This document shows, one piece after another, positions 18,175 through 28,438 of a stretch of DNA of 64,000 bases. This DNA comes from Acinetobacter sp. SAAs474 (GTDB lineage Bacteria > Pseudomonadota > Gammaproteobacteria > Pseudomonadales > Moraxellaceae), in NCBI RefSeq assembly GCF_032823475.1, contig NZ_CP127915.1:434001-498000 (forward strand), read 5' to 3'. Numbering within the stretch: the first letter of the stretch is position 1; the number at the start of each line of letters is the position of its first letter. A program made the position numbers and the translations under genes. Below the pieces are notes generated by a model. It ran no database searches. It worked only from the letters and a program-made list of their open reading frames with translations, and was not told where the DNA came from.

Positions 18175-18618
18175 ATGAATAAATTACTCTATAAATTCAC
18201 CAACAGTAATATTGATATTGGCATATTACGTTTTGGCGTGATCATGATTTTTATGTTATTTGGTACCTATAAATGGTTTGACTTTGAGGTAAGAGCATTA
18301 GAACCGATTATCTCAAACTCATGGTTAAATATCTTATATACTGGATTGGGTATGCATGGTGCCAGCTATCTGCTCGGTATCGTTGAAACCATTGCATTTA
18401 TTGCCTTAATTATTGGATATATGAGACCCAAAGTCGGAATTTTAGGTGATATTCTGATTATTATTACCGGAGTAACCACCTTAAGCCTGCTACCACAATT
18501 AGGTAAAATCGACAGCTTTATTTTTAAAGATATTTTACTGATTGGTGCAGGATTAGTACTGCTTAAATATGATTTAAAAAGATCTGGCCTTGTCCACTCA
18601 CCCTCTCATACACATTAA
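18175..18618 (+). CDS. YkgB/RclC family (DUF417) inner-membrane protein
   Basis: A 147-residue protein with four hydrophobic helices, matching the YkgB family by the segments ILRFGVIMIFMLFGTYKW and ALEPIISNSW near the N-terminus, GIVETIAFIALIIGYMRP in the middle, and FKDILLIGAGLVLL at the end. E. coli RclC (YkgB) belongs to a reactive-chlorine defence operon, but the biochemical role of the family is unknown. It is shorter than RclC (about 197). It lies between a small exported protein and a TetR regulator, and the regulator's ribosome site begins four bases after its stop codon. Confidence 0.75.
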   Translation: MNKLLYKFTNSNIDIGILRFGVIMIFMLFGTYKWFDFEVRALEPIISNSWLNILYTGLGMHGASYLLGIVETIAFIALIIGYMRPKVGILGDILIIITGVTTLSLLPQLGKIDSFIFKDILLIGAGLVLLKYDLKRSGLVHSPSHTH

Positions 18619-18634
18619 ATCAAGGAGAATTCAG

Positions 18635-19192
18635 ATTTCTACATACGATAAAATCTTAGATGTTGCGAATATTTATATTCAAAAGTTTGGTTTTGAGGGA
18701 TTTAGTTATTCTGATCTCGCACAAGAACTGGGGATCAAAAAAGCCAGTATCCACTATCATTTTCCCAATAAAATGGATTTGGGTCTGGCCTATTGTCAAC
18801 TCAAACGAGAGGCACTGATACAACTTGATCAACGCATGTCATCTCACACCACTATTCAAGAAAAAATATCAGATTATTTGGCTGCATTTGCGATCTGTGC
18901 TGAACAAAATATGATGTGTGGAATCTATGCCATGTCGAGTGATAGTGCTTTATTTAGTCCAGTACTACAAGATCAAATTAATGATGTGGTACAAACTGAA
19001 CTCAACTTACTTGAAAAGGCCTTTAGTGAAACACAAGCTACATTGCCCTGCCCACTAAACCATTTAGAACCGAAGGCACTGGCGGTGATGGTCAACTCTA
19101 CGGTTAAAGGTGCACTGATGTTAAATCGGATGTTTAAAGATCCTCAGCAATATACACAAACCACTACAGCATTACTAAAAATGCTCGGTTAA
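18635..19192 (+). CDS. TetR/AcrR family transcriptional regulator (probable ATT start)
   Basis: A 185-residue regulator with an N-terminal TetR helix-turn-helix (residues about 5-50, containing FSYSDLAQELGIKKASIHYHFPNKMDL) and a ligand-binding C-terminal domain. The start is unusual. AAGGAG at 18622-18627 is followed 7 bases later by ATT (18635), which places the N-terminus just where TetR proteins begin. No ATG or GTG is in frame before residue 46, and starting there would remove the DNA-binding domain. The alternative, TTG at 18590 inside the preceding gene, adds 15 residues and lacks a ribosome site. The likely target is the palindrome at 17911-17928. Confidence 0.8.
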   Translation: MSTYDKILDVANIYIQKFGFEGFSYSDLAQELGIKKASIHYHFPNKMDLGLAYCQLKREALIQLDQRMSSHTTIQEKISDYLAAFAICAEQNMMCGIYAMSSDSALFSPVLQDQINDVVQTELNLLEKAFSETQATLPCPLNHLEPKALAVMVNSTVKGALMLNRMFKDPQQYTQTTTALLKMLG

Positions 19193-19223
19193 TGCTCAAT
19201 GGACATGACATTATCAGCTATTA

Positions 19224-19258
19224 AAAAAAGGCTGCCTTATAAAAAGACAGCCTTTTTT
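19224..19258. terminator. Bidirectional Rho-independent terminator
   Basis: AAAAAAGGCTG (19224-19234) and CAGCCTTTTTT (19248-19258) form an A-run/stem/T-run structure that works on both strands. It sits between the convergent TetR gene and rbfA and ends both transcripts. Confidence 0.85.
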
Positions 19259-19319
19259 AATTGAAACATGTATCTCGGCAGATCAAAATTTTCAGTGATC
19301 GACCAAGAACAAGATAAAA

Positions 19320-19724
19320 TTACTGATCCTGTTGCTGATCATCTGTTGGAGGTAAATCCTTGACAGCTTCTGCAATCAGACCAAACATATAGTTACCATA
19401 TGCATTGGTTTTATCATAATGAAAACGTAAACGTGGTGTAATCCGCGTCTTAATACGACGACTCAGTTCATGGCGCAAGAAACCAGATGCTTTATTTAAC
19501 ACCTCTAAAGTTTCTTTATTAGCTACTTCACTTTGTTCATCACCCAATTCACGTCCCATTACAGTGACATAAACTTCAGCATAACCTAAGTCTGGGCTTA
19601 CTTTCACGGCAGAGATGGTCACTAGACCACCTAAACGTGGATCTTTCAGCTCTTGACGGATCAATTCAGATAACTCACGTTGTACTGAATCCGCCATACG
19701 CTTCAGACGTTGACTACCCGCCAT
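19320..19724 (-). CDS. rbfA: 30S ribosome-binding factor RbfA
   Basis: A 134-residue KH-like protein with RMADSVQRELSELIRQELKDPRLGGLVTIS at the N-terminus and FHYDKTNAYG near the C-terminus. RbfA binds the 30S subunit near helix 1 of 16S rRNA during late maturation and cold adaptation. It overlaps the infB stop by one base (TAATG) and is the last gene of rimP-nusA-infB-rbfA. truB, which usually follows, is instead at 45644. Confidence 0.95.
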   Translation of the reverse strand: MAGSQRLKRMADSVQRELSELIRQELKDPRLGGLVTISAVKVSPDLGYAEVYVTVMGRELGDEQSEVANKETLEVLNKASGFLRHELSRRIKTRITPRLRFHYDKTNAYGNYMFGLIAEAVKDLPPTDDQQQDQ

Positions 19725-22453
19725 TAAAGACTCCGTTTGATTAATTGAACATCATATACTTCAATCTTATCAAGTGCTCTGATATCGTTATAGCCTTTAA
19801 CTGCAAGACCACACTCCATCCCTGCTCGAACGTCTTCAACCACTTCTTTATAACGACGTAGCGATTCAAGTTCACCTTGGAAAATAACCACATCATCACG
19901 TAATACACGAATTGGTTTATTACGATGCAAGACACCTTCAAGAACCATACAACCTGCTGCTGCACCAAATTTACTTGAGTGGAAGACTTCACGTACTTGA
20001 GCAACACCTAAAATCGTTTCACGATGTTCTGGTGCTAACTTGCCACTCATTGCAGCTTTCACATCATCAATCAATTGATAAATGATACTGTAATAACGAA
20101 TATCAATGCCATCAGCTTCTGCTTTTTGACGTGCAGTATTATCAGCACGAACGTTAAAGCCAAGTAATACCGCTTCTGAAGATTCAGCCAAAGTAACATC
20201 GGATTCAGTAATTGCACCTACACCCGAACCAATCACACGGACTTTTACTTCATCTGTTGCGAGCTCAGCCAATGCAACATGTAGTGCTTCTAAAGTACCA
20301 CGGACATCTGTTTTTAACACGACATTAACAATAGGGACTTCTTTTTTACCCATAGATGCCATGATATTTTCAAGACGCATTGCAGACTGACGTTCAAGAC
20401 GTTTTTGACGTTCACGATCCATACGTGCATCAGCAACTTCACGTGCTTTTTTCTCATCATTCACAACAAGAACTTCATCACCAGCCATTGGTGCTTCTGG
20501 AAGACCCAAAATTTCCACTGGAATTGAAGGACCCGCAGATTGAATACGCTGACCATTTTCATCGACCATGGCACGGACACGACCATAAGATGAACCAGCA
20601 AGCACAAGATCACCTACTTTTAAGGTACCATTTTGGACTAAAATAGATGTGACTGTACCACGGCTATTATCAACACGTGCTTCAATTACTACACCCTGTG
20701 CAGCGCCTTCTTCTGATGCTTTCAACTCTAACAGTTCTGCTTGAATCGAAATCAAATCTAAAAGCTCATCAATACCTTGACCGCTATGTGCTGAAACCAT
20801 AGCTACTGGAACATCCCCACCCCATTGCTCAGGAACAATTTCTTTGGTGGTTAATTCATTAAGTACACGATCTGGATCAGCAGATTCTTTATCCATTTTG
20901 TTGATCGCAACAATAATTGGTGTTCCTGCTGCACGTGCATGATCAATCGCTTCTGCAGTTTGTGGCATTACACCATCATCTGCTGCAACGACAAGTACCA
21001 CGATATCAGTTGCTTTGGCACCACGTGAACGCATTGCAGTAAATGCCGCATGTCCTGGAGTATCTAAGAAAGTGATAATGCCTTTGTCTGTCGTAACATG
21101 ATAAGCACCAATATGCTGGGTAATACCACCTGCTTCACCTTGTGCAACTTTGGCACGACGGATACGATCAAGCAATGATGTTTTACCATGGTCAACGTGA
21201 CCCATAATAGTGACCACTGGTGGACGTGTTGATTGCACACCACGAGCTTCTTCAGCCGCTTCAAGTAAGTTATCTTCCGCTTGTGTATCAGATACTAAGA
21301 CTGGATTATGTCCCATTTCTTCCACGATCAATGCAGCAACTTCTTGATCAATAGCTTGGTTTTGTGTCACTAACTCACCCATTTTCATGAGAGATTTAAT
21401 AACTTCACGTACCTTAACTGCCATTTTCTGAGCAAGATCAGCAACAACAATCGTCGAACCAATTTCAACATCATAAACTTGCTTTTTAACAGGTTTTTCA
21501 AAACCATGCTTATTGGCTTGGCTGGTTTTAAAGCCACGTTTAAACTGGTTATGATTAAATGACTGTTCTTCTTGACCACGACGACCACCTTTTTTAGGTG
21601 AACGTGCATTATTGGTATTGGTACCACGTTTAATTTCACGGTCTTCTTTGGCGAAAGAATCTTCATAAGCTTGACCAACTAGGCCTGCTGCTAATGGAGA
21701 ATCATCCACAACCCGAATTGTCGCTGTAGAATCTTCTGAAGAATACTTCGATGCCATTTGACGCATCTGCTCTAAGGTACGCTGTTGCGCTTCCTCAGCA
21801 GCCTTACGACGAGCAGCCTCTTCTGTTGCTTTTAACTGTGCTGCCTGTGCTTCACGCTCACGTTTTTGCTCAGCAGTTTCAACAACTTTAGTTTGTGCTT
21901 TAGTGATTGGCTTATTGGTTGATTTACGTTTTACCACAACAGCCGCTTTAGGAACATCCTGTTTTGCAGTTTCTTGCTTTGCTGCTGCACGCATTGCATC
22001 TAGCGCTTGTTTTGCTTTTGAAGCGCCAGATTGGTGATCTTCTACTTTAGCTTTACTAGTAGCTTCTTCACGTGATGATTTTTGCTTGTCACGCGATTGA
22101 GCTTCTGTCTCAGCTTGTGCCTTCGCTAAAGCTTCTGCTTTAATTTGTTCTGGGTCTGGCTTTACAAATGTATGTTTTTTACGAACTTCTACATTAATAG
22201 TTTTCGCCTTACCCGATGTACTCGCCACTTTAGCAGTACTGGTAGTTTTACGTTTCAACGTGATTTGTCCTGCATTACCTGCTTCTTGACCATGAATTTT
22301 CTTCAAATGGTTTACAAGTGCATCTTGTTGTTCAGTAGAAATAATATCGTCAGCTTTGCGTTGTGGCAAACCTGCGTCACGAACCTGCTCTAGGAGCTTC
22401 TCAACGGGACGACCCACGCTGAGAGCTAACTCTTTAATCGACTTGTCCGTCAT
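19724..22453 (-). CDS. infB: Translation initiation factor IF-2
   Basis: A 909-residue IF-2. The N-terminal IF2_N subdomain (1-55, [19 protein letters not shown]) is followed by a long Lys/Ala/Glu/Gln-rich linker to about residue 330. The G domain has G1 GHVDHGKT at 418-425, G3 DTPGH and G4 NKMD, and the C-terminal domains that bind fMet-tRNA follow. It delivers initiator tRNA to the 30S subunit, and three initiator tRNA genes lie just upstream in this cluster. It starts 10 bases after nusA. Confidence 0.97.
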   Translation of the reverse strand: MTDKSIKELALSVGRPVEKLLEQVRDAGLPQRKADDIISTEQQDALVNHLKKIHGQEAGNAGQITLKRKTTSTAKVASTSGKAKTINVEVRKKHTFVKPDPEQIKAEALAKAQAETEAQSRDKQKSSREEATSKAKVEDHQSGASKAKQALDAMRAAAKQETAKQDVPKAAVVVKRKSTNKPITKAQTKVVETAEQKREREAQAAQLKATEEAARRKAAEEAQQRTLEQMRQMASKYSSEDSTATIRVVDDSPLAAGLVGQAYEDSFAKEDREIKRGTNTNNARSPKKGGRRGQEEQSFNHNQFKRGFKTSQANKHGFEKPVKKQVYDVEIGSTIVVADLAQKMAVKVREVIKSLMKMGELVTQNQAIDQEVAALIVEEMGHNPVLVSDTQAEDNLLEAAEEARGVQSTRPPVVTIMGHVDHGKTSLLDRIRRAKVAQGEAGGITQHIGAYHVTTDKGIITFLDTPGHAAFTAMRSRGAKATDIVVLVVAADDGVMPQTAEAIDHARAAGTPIIVAINKMDKESADPDRVLNELTTKEIVPEQWGGDVPVAMVSAHSGQGIDELLDLISIQAELLELKASEEGAAQGVVIEARVDNSRGTVTSILVQNGTLKVGDLVLAGSSYGRVRAMVDENGQRIQSAGPSIPVEILGLPEAPMAGDEVLVVNDEKKAREVADARMDRERQKRLERQSAMRLENIMASMGKKEVPIVNVVLKTDVRGTLEALHVALAELATDEVKVRVIGSGVGAITESDVTLAESSEAVLLGFNVRADNTARQKAEADGIDIRYYSIIYQLIDDVKAAMSGKLAPEHRETILGVAQVREVFHSSKFGAAAGCMVLEGVLHRNKPIRVLRDDVVIFQGELESLRRYKEVVEDVRAGMECGLAVKGYNDIRALDKIEVYDVQLIKRSL

Positions 22454-22463
22454 ATATTACCTC

Positions 22464-23948
22464 CTAGTTAAACCATGATTCGCGCGCTTTCATGATAAAT
22501 TGACCTGCCTTTTCGGCACCTAAACCGTCAATATCTTCGATATCATCGGTTGCTTGATCAGCAAGATCATCGATTGTTATGATTCCACGAGCAGCAAGAG
22601 CATAAGCAATTTCTTGTGTCATTCCTTGCATTGCGAGAAGTTCAGCACTCGGATCTTGGATATTTTCTTGTTGTTTTAATGCATCAGCTAAAGCCACTTC
22701 TTTAGCACGACTTTGCAACATTGCAACAACCTCAGCATTTAATTCGATTTCTTCGAATGTTTCAGCTGGCACATACGCAATTTCTTCTAATGAAGTAAAG
22801 CCCATTTCAACCAATGCCATCGCAAGCTCTGGTGCAATTTCTAGACGTGCAATAAACATATCTAAATATTGTTGTGCTTCATTTTGCTGACGTGCGTAAT
22901 ATTCCTCTTCTAACATCATATCTAGCTTATAGCCAGTTAATTCAGATGCTAAACGAACATTTTGTCCTTGTGAACCAATTGCACGCGCCAATTGATCACT
23001 GGTTGCAAAAATAATATCTGCAGTATGTGCATCTTCATCAATCACAATACTCGATACATCAGCAGGCTCTAAAGCACTGGCAATATATTGGGCTGGATCA
23101 TCTGACCATACAACAACATCAATACGTTCACCATTTAACTCTGATTGTACCGCTTGGATACGTGTACCACGCATACCAATACATGCACCCACAGGATCAA
23201 TACGATGATCATTGGTTTTTACTGCAATTTTTGCACGTACCCCAGGCTGACGAGCAGCCGCTTTAATTTCAATGATTTCTTCAGAAATTTCAGGAATTTC
23301 TTTTTTCATCAAAGCAATTAACATTTCAGGTTTAGAACGTGAAAGTAATAATTGAGCACCACGTCCTTCGCGATTAACACTATATAAAATAGCATTAACA
23401 CGTTGTTTAGGACGTAAAATTTCTCTTGCGATCATTTCTTCACGTGCTAAATATGCTTCTGCATTATCACCTAAATCAATAATAAAGCCATCTTTGGTTT
23501 GTTTTTTAACTTCACCATAAATGAGCTCACCCACTTTAGCTTCATATGCATCGGCAACTAAGGCACGCTCTGCTTCACGAATTTTTTGAACAATGACTTG
23601 TTTCGCAATTTGTGCAGCAATACGACCAAAATCAATCGACTCAACTTCAAGCTCACGAATATCGCCAATAGCCCATTTTGCAGGATCTACATCTGAAATC
23701 GCATCTTGACAAGCAGGCATCTCATGATCTTCATCAGCAACAACTTCCCATTGACGGAAAGTACGATAGTCACCTGTTTTACGATCGATTTCAACACGTA
23801 AACGTGCTTCTTCAGAGTGCGTTCCTTCGTAAAATTTCTTTTTAGTCGCTGCAACAAGAGCCTGTTCAAGCGCCTCAAAGATTGCTTCACGACTTACACC
23901 TTTTTCGTTACTAACCGTTTCTACTACGGTAAGAATTTCGCGTGCCAT
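22464..23948 (-). CDS. nusA: Transcription termination/antitermination protein NusA
   Basis: A 494-residue NusA: N-terminal RNA-polymerase-binding domain (1-130), S1 domain (about 135-200, GELIYGEVKKQTKDGFIIDLG), two KH domains (about 210-345, with GACIGMRGTRI and GSQGQNVRLASEL), and two C-terminal acidic helix-hairpin repeats (about 360-490). It modulates pausing, termination and rRNA antitermination. It lies between rimP and infB in the usual order. Confidence 0.97.
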   Translation of the reverse strand: MAREILTVVETVSNEKGVSREAIFEALEQALVAATKKKFYEGTHSEEARLRVEIDRKTGDYRTFRQWEVVADEDHEMPACQDAISDVDPAKWAIGDIRELEVESIDFGRIAAQIAKQVIVQKIREAERALVADAYEAKVGELIYGEVKKQTKDGFIIDLGDNAEAYLAREEMIAREILRPKQRVNAILYSVNREGRGAQLLLSRSKPEMLIALMKKEIPEISEEIIEIKAAARQPGVRAKIAVKTNDHRIDPVGACIGMRGTRIQAVQSELNGERIDVVVWSDDPAQYIASALEPADVSSIVIDEDAHTADIIFATSDQLARAIGSQGQNVRLASELTGYKLDMMLEEEYYARQQNEAQQYLDMFIARLEIAPELAMALVEMGFTSLEEIAYVPAETFEEIELNAEVVAMLQSRAKEVALADALKQQENIQDPSAELLAMQGMTQEIAYALAARGIITIDDLADQATDDIEDIDGLGAEKAGQFIMKARESWFN

Positions 23949-23979
23949 AAGTCACCTATTCGTTAAATTCTTATTTACA

Positions 23980-24504
23980 TTAGTCTTGGTAGATTAAGTT
24001 CGCTTTATCGATATTGTGACTATCAATCTCCAATATCTGTTGCTTTTCTACTTCAACTTGAATCATTTCATTTTCTAGATCAACAGTCACAAGCTTTGCC
24101 TGGAATTTACGACGATTATCGACTGCGCTAATAAGACGCAAAGCAATCTGCTGCCCAATATACCCTGACATTTGTTCAAGTTTAAAGAATGGTCGATCCC
24201 ATCCTGGAGATGAAACTTCCAGCGCATATTCACCAGAAATTGGATCATGTACATCAAGTATTGCCCCTGCCTGTTGTGTCACGCGAACACAATCCTGCAC
24301 GCCAATACCTCGGCCTAACTCAACTTCACCATCTTCATTTATAATAGGCTCTGCATTTTCATCAACAGTTTTATCTATATAAATACGTAATAATGAACGT
24401 TTACCTTGTGGGATAAATTCAATCCCCCAAAGTTCTACATCACATGCTTGCACCGCTGGGGTGATTAAATCCTGAAGTGCTTGAGTTTTATTTGATAGCT
24501 TCAT
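23980..24504 (-). CDS. rimP: Ribosome maturation factor RimP
   Basis: A 174-residue RimP, needed for 30S assembly. It has the N-terminal [20 protein letters not shown], the central [20 protein letters not shown], and the signature [14 protein letters not shown]. It is first in the rimP-nusA-infB-rbfA unit, 31 bases before nusA. Two tandem terminators separate it from the initiator tRNA genes. Confidence 0.95.
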   Translation of the reverse strand: MKLSNKTQALQDLITPAVQACDVELWGIEFIPQGKRSLLRIYIDKTVDENAEPIINEDGEVELGRGIGVQDCVRVTQQAGAILDVHDPISGEYALEVSSPGWDRPFFKLEQMSGYIGQQIALRLISAVDNRRKFQAKLVTVDLENEMIQVEVEKQQILEIDSHNIDKANLIYQD

Positions 24505-24622
24505 TTACTCTCGTCAATTTTGTGCGAAAAAGTGGTCTGATTAACCATAATAAATTTACTATAGTGAAGCATTTTGACCTTATGCCGTAACCGGCTCATA
24601 TCGACACTACACGATAGCCAAT

Positions 24623-24643
24623 AAAAAAGGGCGTAAATCGCCC
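24623..24643 (-). terminator. Rho-independent terminator of the tRNA-fMet cluster (distal)
   Basis: On the minus strand GGGCG-attta-CGCCC is followed by six T. It lies between the last tRNA-fMet gene and rimP and would end tRNA transcripts before the rimP unit or attenuate read-through. Confidence 0.75.
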
Positions 24644-24683
24644 CAATTACTGCATATTAGATATTTGATAAAACCTAATGTGC

Positions 24684-24712
24684 AAAAAGGCCCACCTTGT
24701 TGTGAGCCTCTT
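24684..24712 (-). terminator. Terminator-like hairpin just after tRNA-fMet (proximal)
   Basis: On the minus strand a stem of GGC-CAC against GTG-GCC (one mismatch) is followed by TTTTTG. It starts about 10 bases after the CCA end of the tRNA at 24723-24799, making this the first of two tandem stops. Confidence 0.6.
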
Positions 24713-24722
24713 ATAAGAAACT

Positions 24723-24799
<77 letters not shown>

Positions 24800-24887
24800 T
24801 CAACGTGCAAAAATTATATACAAAACACGAACTATTTTCAATCAAATTCTATGTTTTGCCCAATTAAGTTGCAACTTAATTGGTGAT

Positions 24888-24964
<77 letters not shown>

Positions 24965-25038
24965 TCCATGTGCATGTTTTAATCTCAACTTATATAAAGT
25001 TGTCTAGTTTAAGTATGCCACTTAAAACCAGTGTTGAT

Positions 25039-25115
<77 letters not shown>

Positions 25116-25162
25116 TCAACAGATTAGTTGCTTCACCAATAAATAAATTCTGGATTATTTAT

Positions 25163-25247
25163 TGGTGCGGAAGGGGGGACTTGAACCCCCACGCCCGAAA
25201 GCACTACCACCTCAAGGTAGCGTGTCTACCAATTCCACCACCACCGC
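25163..25247 (-). tRNA. tRNA-Leu (GAG)
   Basis: An 85-base class II tRNA with a long variable arm and encoded CCA. The anticodon stem CTACC/GGTAG encloses loop TTGAGGT, giving anticodon GAG. It lies between secG and the fMet genes, the same order as in Pseudomonas. Confidence 0.95.
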
Positions 25248-25300
25248 AACTGTGACGCATTCTAGTCTGATCACAGCAAAAAAGAAAGGCCTAAATAGAA

Positions 25301-25630
25301 TTATTCAGTACTTTTTGGCGCATTTGATGAAGTTTCAGGCAACTTGGCTGGTACAGAGTTGGTCACTGGATGTGGATTTAAACTATATGCATCTGCAGTT
25401 TGTTTTTTGGCAAATACCGCCAAAGTTAGGCTGGTCACAAAAAACAATGCCGTTAAAATTGCAGTTGCACGTGTTAGAAAGTTTGCAGAACCATCAGCAC
25501 CAAAAACAGTAGCAGCACCGCCACCACCAAAGGAAGCACCTGCATCTGCCCCCTTACCGTGCTGAATTAGAATTAAACCAATAATCAAAACAGCTAAAAT
25601 AATATGCACGACTAACACAAAAGTTTGCAT
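25301..25630 (-). CDS. secG: Preprotein translocase subunit SecG
   Basis: A 109-residue SecG with two hydrophobic helices (about 3-21 and 55-72) separated by the conserved loop LIQHGKGADAGASFGGG, then a Pro/Ser-rich tail. It is an auxiliary subunit of the SecYEG channel. It follows tpiA by 13 bases; tRNA-Leu is next downstream. Confidence 0.95.
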   Translation of the reverse strand: MQTFVLVVHIILAVLIIGLILIQHGKGADAGASFGGGGAATVFGADGSANFLTRATAILTALFFVTSLTLAVFAKKQTADAYSLNPHPVTNSVPAKLPETSSNAPKSTE

Positions 25631-25643
25631 GCTGTACTCCTAA

Positions 25644-26435
25644 TTATTTTGTATTCGCAAATGCCTGAGCAATTTGATAAAAAGACTCAGCATTCAAGGA
25701 TGCACCACCGACAAGTGCACCATTAATATCTGGGCAGGCGGCTAACTCTACTGCATTTTCAGGTTTAACACTACCACCATATAAAATTGCAATTTGTGCA
25801 CCATAAGGACTAATTTGACAAAGACCGGCACGAATCTGAGCATGCATCATTTGAGCATCTTCTGGCGATGCTGTCTTTCCTGTACCAATCGCCCAGACAG
25901 GTTCATAAGCAATCACAATATTGCGCCATTGTTCAGCTTGAACGACAGCAGCGATATCACAAATTTGTTGCAACACAACACTTTCAGCTTGACCCGTCTC
26001 ACGCTGTTCTAAACTCTCACCAACACAATAAATGACAGTTAAACCTGCATTTAACGCATTTTTTATTTTTCGATTTAAAATCTCTGCATGTTCAGCAAAA
26101 ATTTCACGGCGCTCTGAATGGCCTACCAAAACATAATTAATTTGATAATCTTGAAGTAGCTCAGCACTGATTTCACCAGTATATGCACCCATTCCTGCCA
26201 TCACAGAAACATCTTGTGCCACGGTATATATCATTCGATTTGCAGATTCAAAATCAGCCTGTACTTTTGTTAAAGCAACTGCAATGGGCGCCACACCTAA
26301 ATGACAGCGATGCTCGTCAATAGGGTTAGTTTGCAATAATTGTTTAAAACCTTCAATAAGTTGTACTGTATCGGCTTTCATTGGATTCATTTTCCAATTG
26401 CCCACAACCCACGGTGTAATCGTCGACCCCGACAT
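25644..26435 (-). CDS. tpiA: Triosephosphate isomerase
   Basis: A 263-residue glycolytic enzyme interconverting dihydroxyacetone phosphate and glyceraldehyde 3-phosphate. Visible residues: VGNWKMN with the catalytic Lys, VGHSERR with the catalytic His, and [19 protein letters not shown] with the catalytic Glu in the loop-6 region; the phosphate-binding [10 protein letters not shown] follows. I chose ATG 26435; a GTG four codons upstream (26447) is also possible, and neither has a strong ribosome site. It forms a unit with secG. Confidence 0.95.
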   Translation of the reverse strand: MSGSTITPWVVGNWKMNPMKADTVQLIEGFKQLLQTNPIDEHRCHLGVAPIAVALTKVQADFESANRMIYTVAQDVSVMAGMGAYTGEISAELLQDYQINYVLVGHSERREIFAEHAEILNRKIKNALNAGLTVIYCVGESLEQRETGQAESVVLQQICDIAAVVQAEQWRNIVIAYEPVWAIGTGKTASPEDAQMMHAQIRAGLCQISPYGAQIAILYGGSVKPENAVELAACPDINGALVGGASLNAESFYQIAQAFANTK

Positions 26436-26707
26436 ACAAAAACTCACAAAAAACTATTTTTAAATCGAGCACATTCTACACTGAAATCAATTTTCTGTTA
26501 AAAAAATATGATGTTTATATTTTTATCAATTAAAAAGAAAAAACTATTTTTAAAATCCTGTTAGAATCCAATGTCTAATAAAACTCAAACACATTAAAAT
26601 TGTGCCAGATGATACAACCATATTATGGCATTTGTGTATAACAAACGTATTTTAATAAAAAAAAGAATTATTTTTTTCACTTTTGATCTGTTGGGGAGAA
26701 CATTAAG

Positions 26708-28408
26708 TTGATGCATCTGCAACCTAAATTCACAGGCTTTATTCAGCGTCTGGTCGATACTGGTATCGTAAGTACTGAGCTGATGCGTAATGCATTAGAA
26801 AGCACGAGAAAAAATCAACAAGATATTGTTGCTCATTTGGTACAAAACCATCATATCTCATCCTATTTGATTGCACAAAATATTGCCAGTGAGTTTGGTG
26901 AGCCTTTTTTTGATTTATCTGTTTACGATACCCGCTTTTTGGTTAAAGCCAATATTGATGAAAAAATAATAATAAAATACAACATACTGCCAATCTTTAA
27001 ACGTAAAAACTTACTTTTTATTGCTACGGCAAATCCAATTGATCTGGATGCTTTAGAAGCCATTCGTTTAAACAGTAAAATGCATATCGAAACCATTATT
27101 GTCGAGTTTGATAAATTAAAATGGCTCATTGAACAACATTATACTGGTCGTGCTTATGTGGCATTAAACAATGATGACACTGCATTTGACTTACACTATG
27201 AACCCATAGAAACAACAACAAATGAAGAAACGACGTATGATGAGTCACCTATTGTCAAATATATTAATCAATTACTATTAGATGCGGTTCATATGGGGGC
27301 ATCTGATTTACATTTTGAACCTTACGAAAAACTTTATCGTGTGCGTTATCGTATCGATGGTATTTTAAGGCAAATCGCAACCCCGCCTTTAGCACTGGCC
27401 AATCGCTTAACTTCACGTTTAAAAATCATGTCACAAATGGATATTTCAGAAAAGCGCATTCCTCAAGATGGGCGAATCAAGCTAAAACTTTCTCAACAGC
27501 AAAGTATTGATTTTCGTGTGAATGCTTTACCTACCTTATTTGGTGAAAAAATGGTATTGCGTATTCTAGATCCATCAAGTGCCATACTGGGCATTGACAT
27601 TTTAGGCTATGAACATGATCAAAAAACACTTTTTATCAATGCATTAAAAAAACCACAAGGGATGCTACTGATTACTGGTCCCACTGGCTCTGGTAAAACA
27701 GTTTCACTCTATACCGGCTTAAATATTATCAATCAAGAAAATATCAATATTTCTACTGCAGAAGATCCTGTAGAAATTAACCTCGAAGGTATTAATCAGG
27801 TCAATGTCAATACTAAAGTGGGTCTAAGCTTTAGCGCCGCACTCAAATCTTTTTTACGTCAAGACCCAGATATTATTATGGTCGGTGAAATTCGTGATCT
27901 TGAAACCGCCGAAATCGCCATCAAAGCAGCGCAAACAGGTCATATGGTCATGTCTACATTGCATACCAACAGTGCCGCTGAAACACTGACACGTTTACGC
28001 AATATGGGTGTGGCAGCATTTAATATTGCCACATCGATTAACTTAGTCATTGCACAGCGCTTGGTTCGTAAGCTTTGCGAACAATGTAAAATACCGCTTG
28101 ATATTCCTGCTGCCAGTTTATTTGAAATGGGATTTACAGCAACGGATTTAACACGCACTGACTTTCAAATCTATCAAGCAAATGGATGCATGGCTTGCAA
28201 AGAAGGCTATAAAGGACGAATAGGTCTCTATGAAGTCATGCAAATTACACCTAATCTTTCTACACTGATTATGCAAGATGCTAATGCATTACAAATCGTA
28301 CAAGCAGCGCAGCATGAAGGTTTTTATAATTTAAAACGCTCAGGATTAATTAAAGTCATGCAGGGACTCACCTCTTTACAAGAAATCAATCGTGTCATTT
28401 TGGAATGA
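26708..28408 (+). CDS. pilB: Type IV pilus assembly ATPase PilB
   Basis: A 566-residue GspE/PilB-type hexameric ATPase. It has an N-terminal MshEN-like domain (about 1-150), Walker A GPTGSGKT at 324-331, an Asp box (DPDIIMVGEIRD), a His box (GHMVMSTLHTN), and a zinc tetracysteine formed by CEQC and CMAC. It powers pilus extension and, in Acinetobacter, DNA uptake. TTG 26708 lies 9 bases after GGAG and aligns with family N-termini; ATG 26711 is the alternative. It heads pilB-pilC-pilD-coaE. Confidence 0.95.
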   Translation: MMHLQPKFTGFIQRLVDTGIVSTELMRNALESTRKNQQDIVAHLVQNHHISSYLIAQNIASEFGEPFFDLSVYDTRFLVKANIDEKIIIKYNILPIFKRKNLLFIATANPIDLDALEAIRLNSKMHIETIIVEFDKLKWLIEQHYTGRAYVALNNDDTAFDLHYEPIETTTNEETTYDESPIVKYINQLLLDAVHMGASDLHFEPYEKLYRVRYRIDGILRQIATPPLALANRLTSRLKIMSQMDISEKRIPQDGRIKLKLSQQQSIDFRVNALPTLFGEKMVLRILDPSSAILGIDILGYEHDQKTLFINALKKPQGMLLITGPTGSGKTVSLYTGLNIINQENINISTAEDPVEINLEGINQVNVNTKVGLSFSAALKSFLRQDPDIIMVGEIRDLETAEIAIKAAQTGHMVMSTLHTNSAAETLTRLRNMGVAAFNIATSINLVIAQRLVRKLCEQCKIPLDIPAASLFEMGFTATDLTRTDFQIYQANGCMACKEGYKGRIGLYEVMQITPNLSTLIMQDANALQIVQAAQHEGFYNLKRSGLIKVMQGLTSLQEINRVILE

Positions 28409-28438
28409 ATTGCATCTCCAGCGTAGAGTAAATTTACC

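Noticed and set aside
17870..19192. Calling the TetR cassette an rcl operon
   Set aside because: Only the YkgB-type protein is recognisable; RclA and an RclR-type regulator are absent and the small protein does not visibly match RclB.
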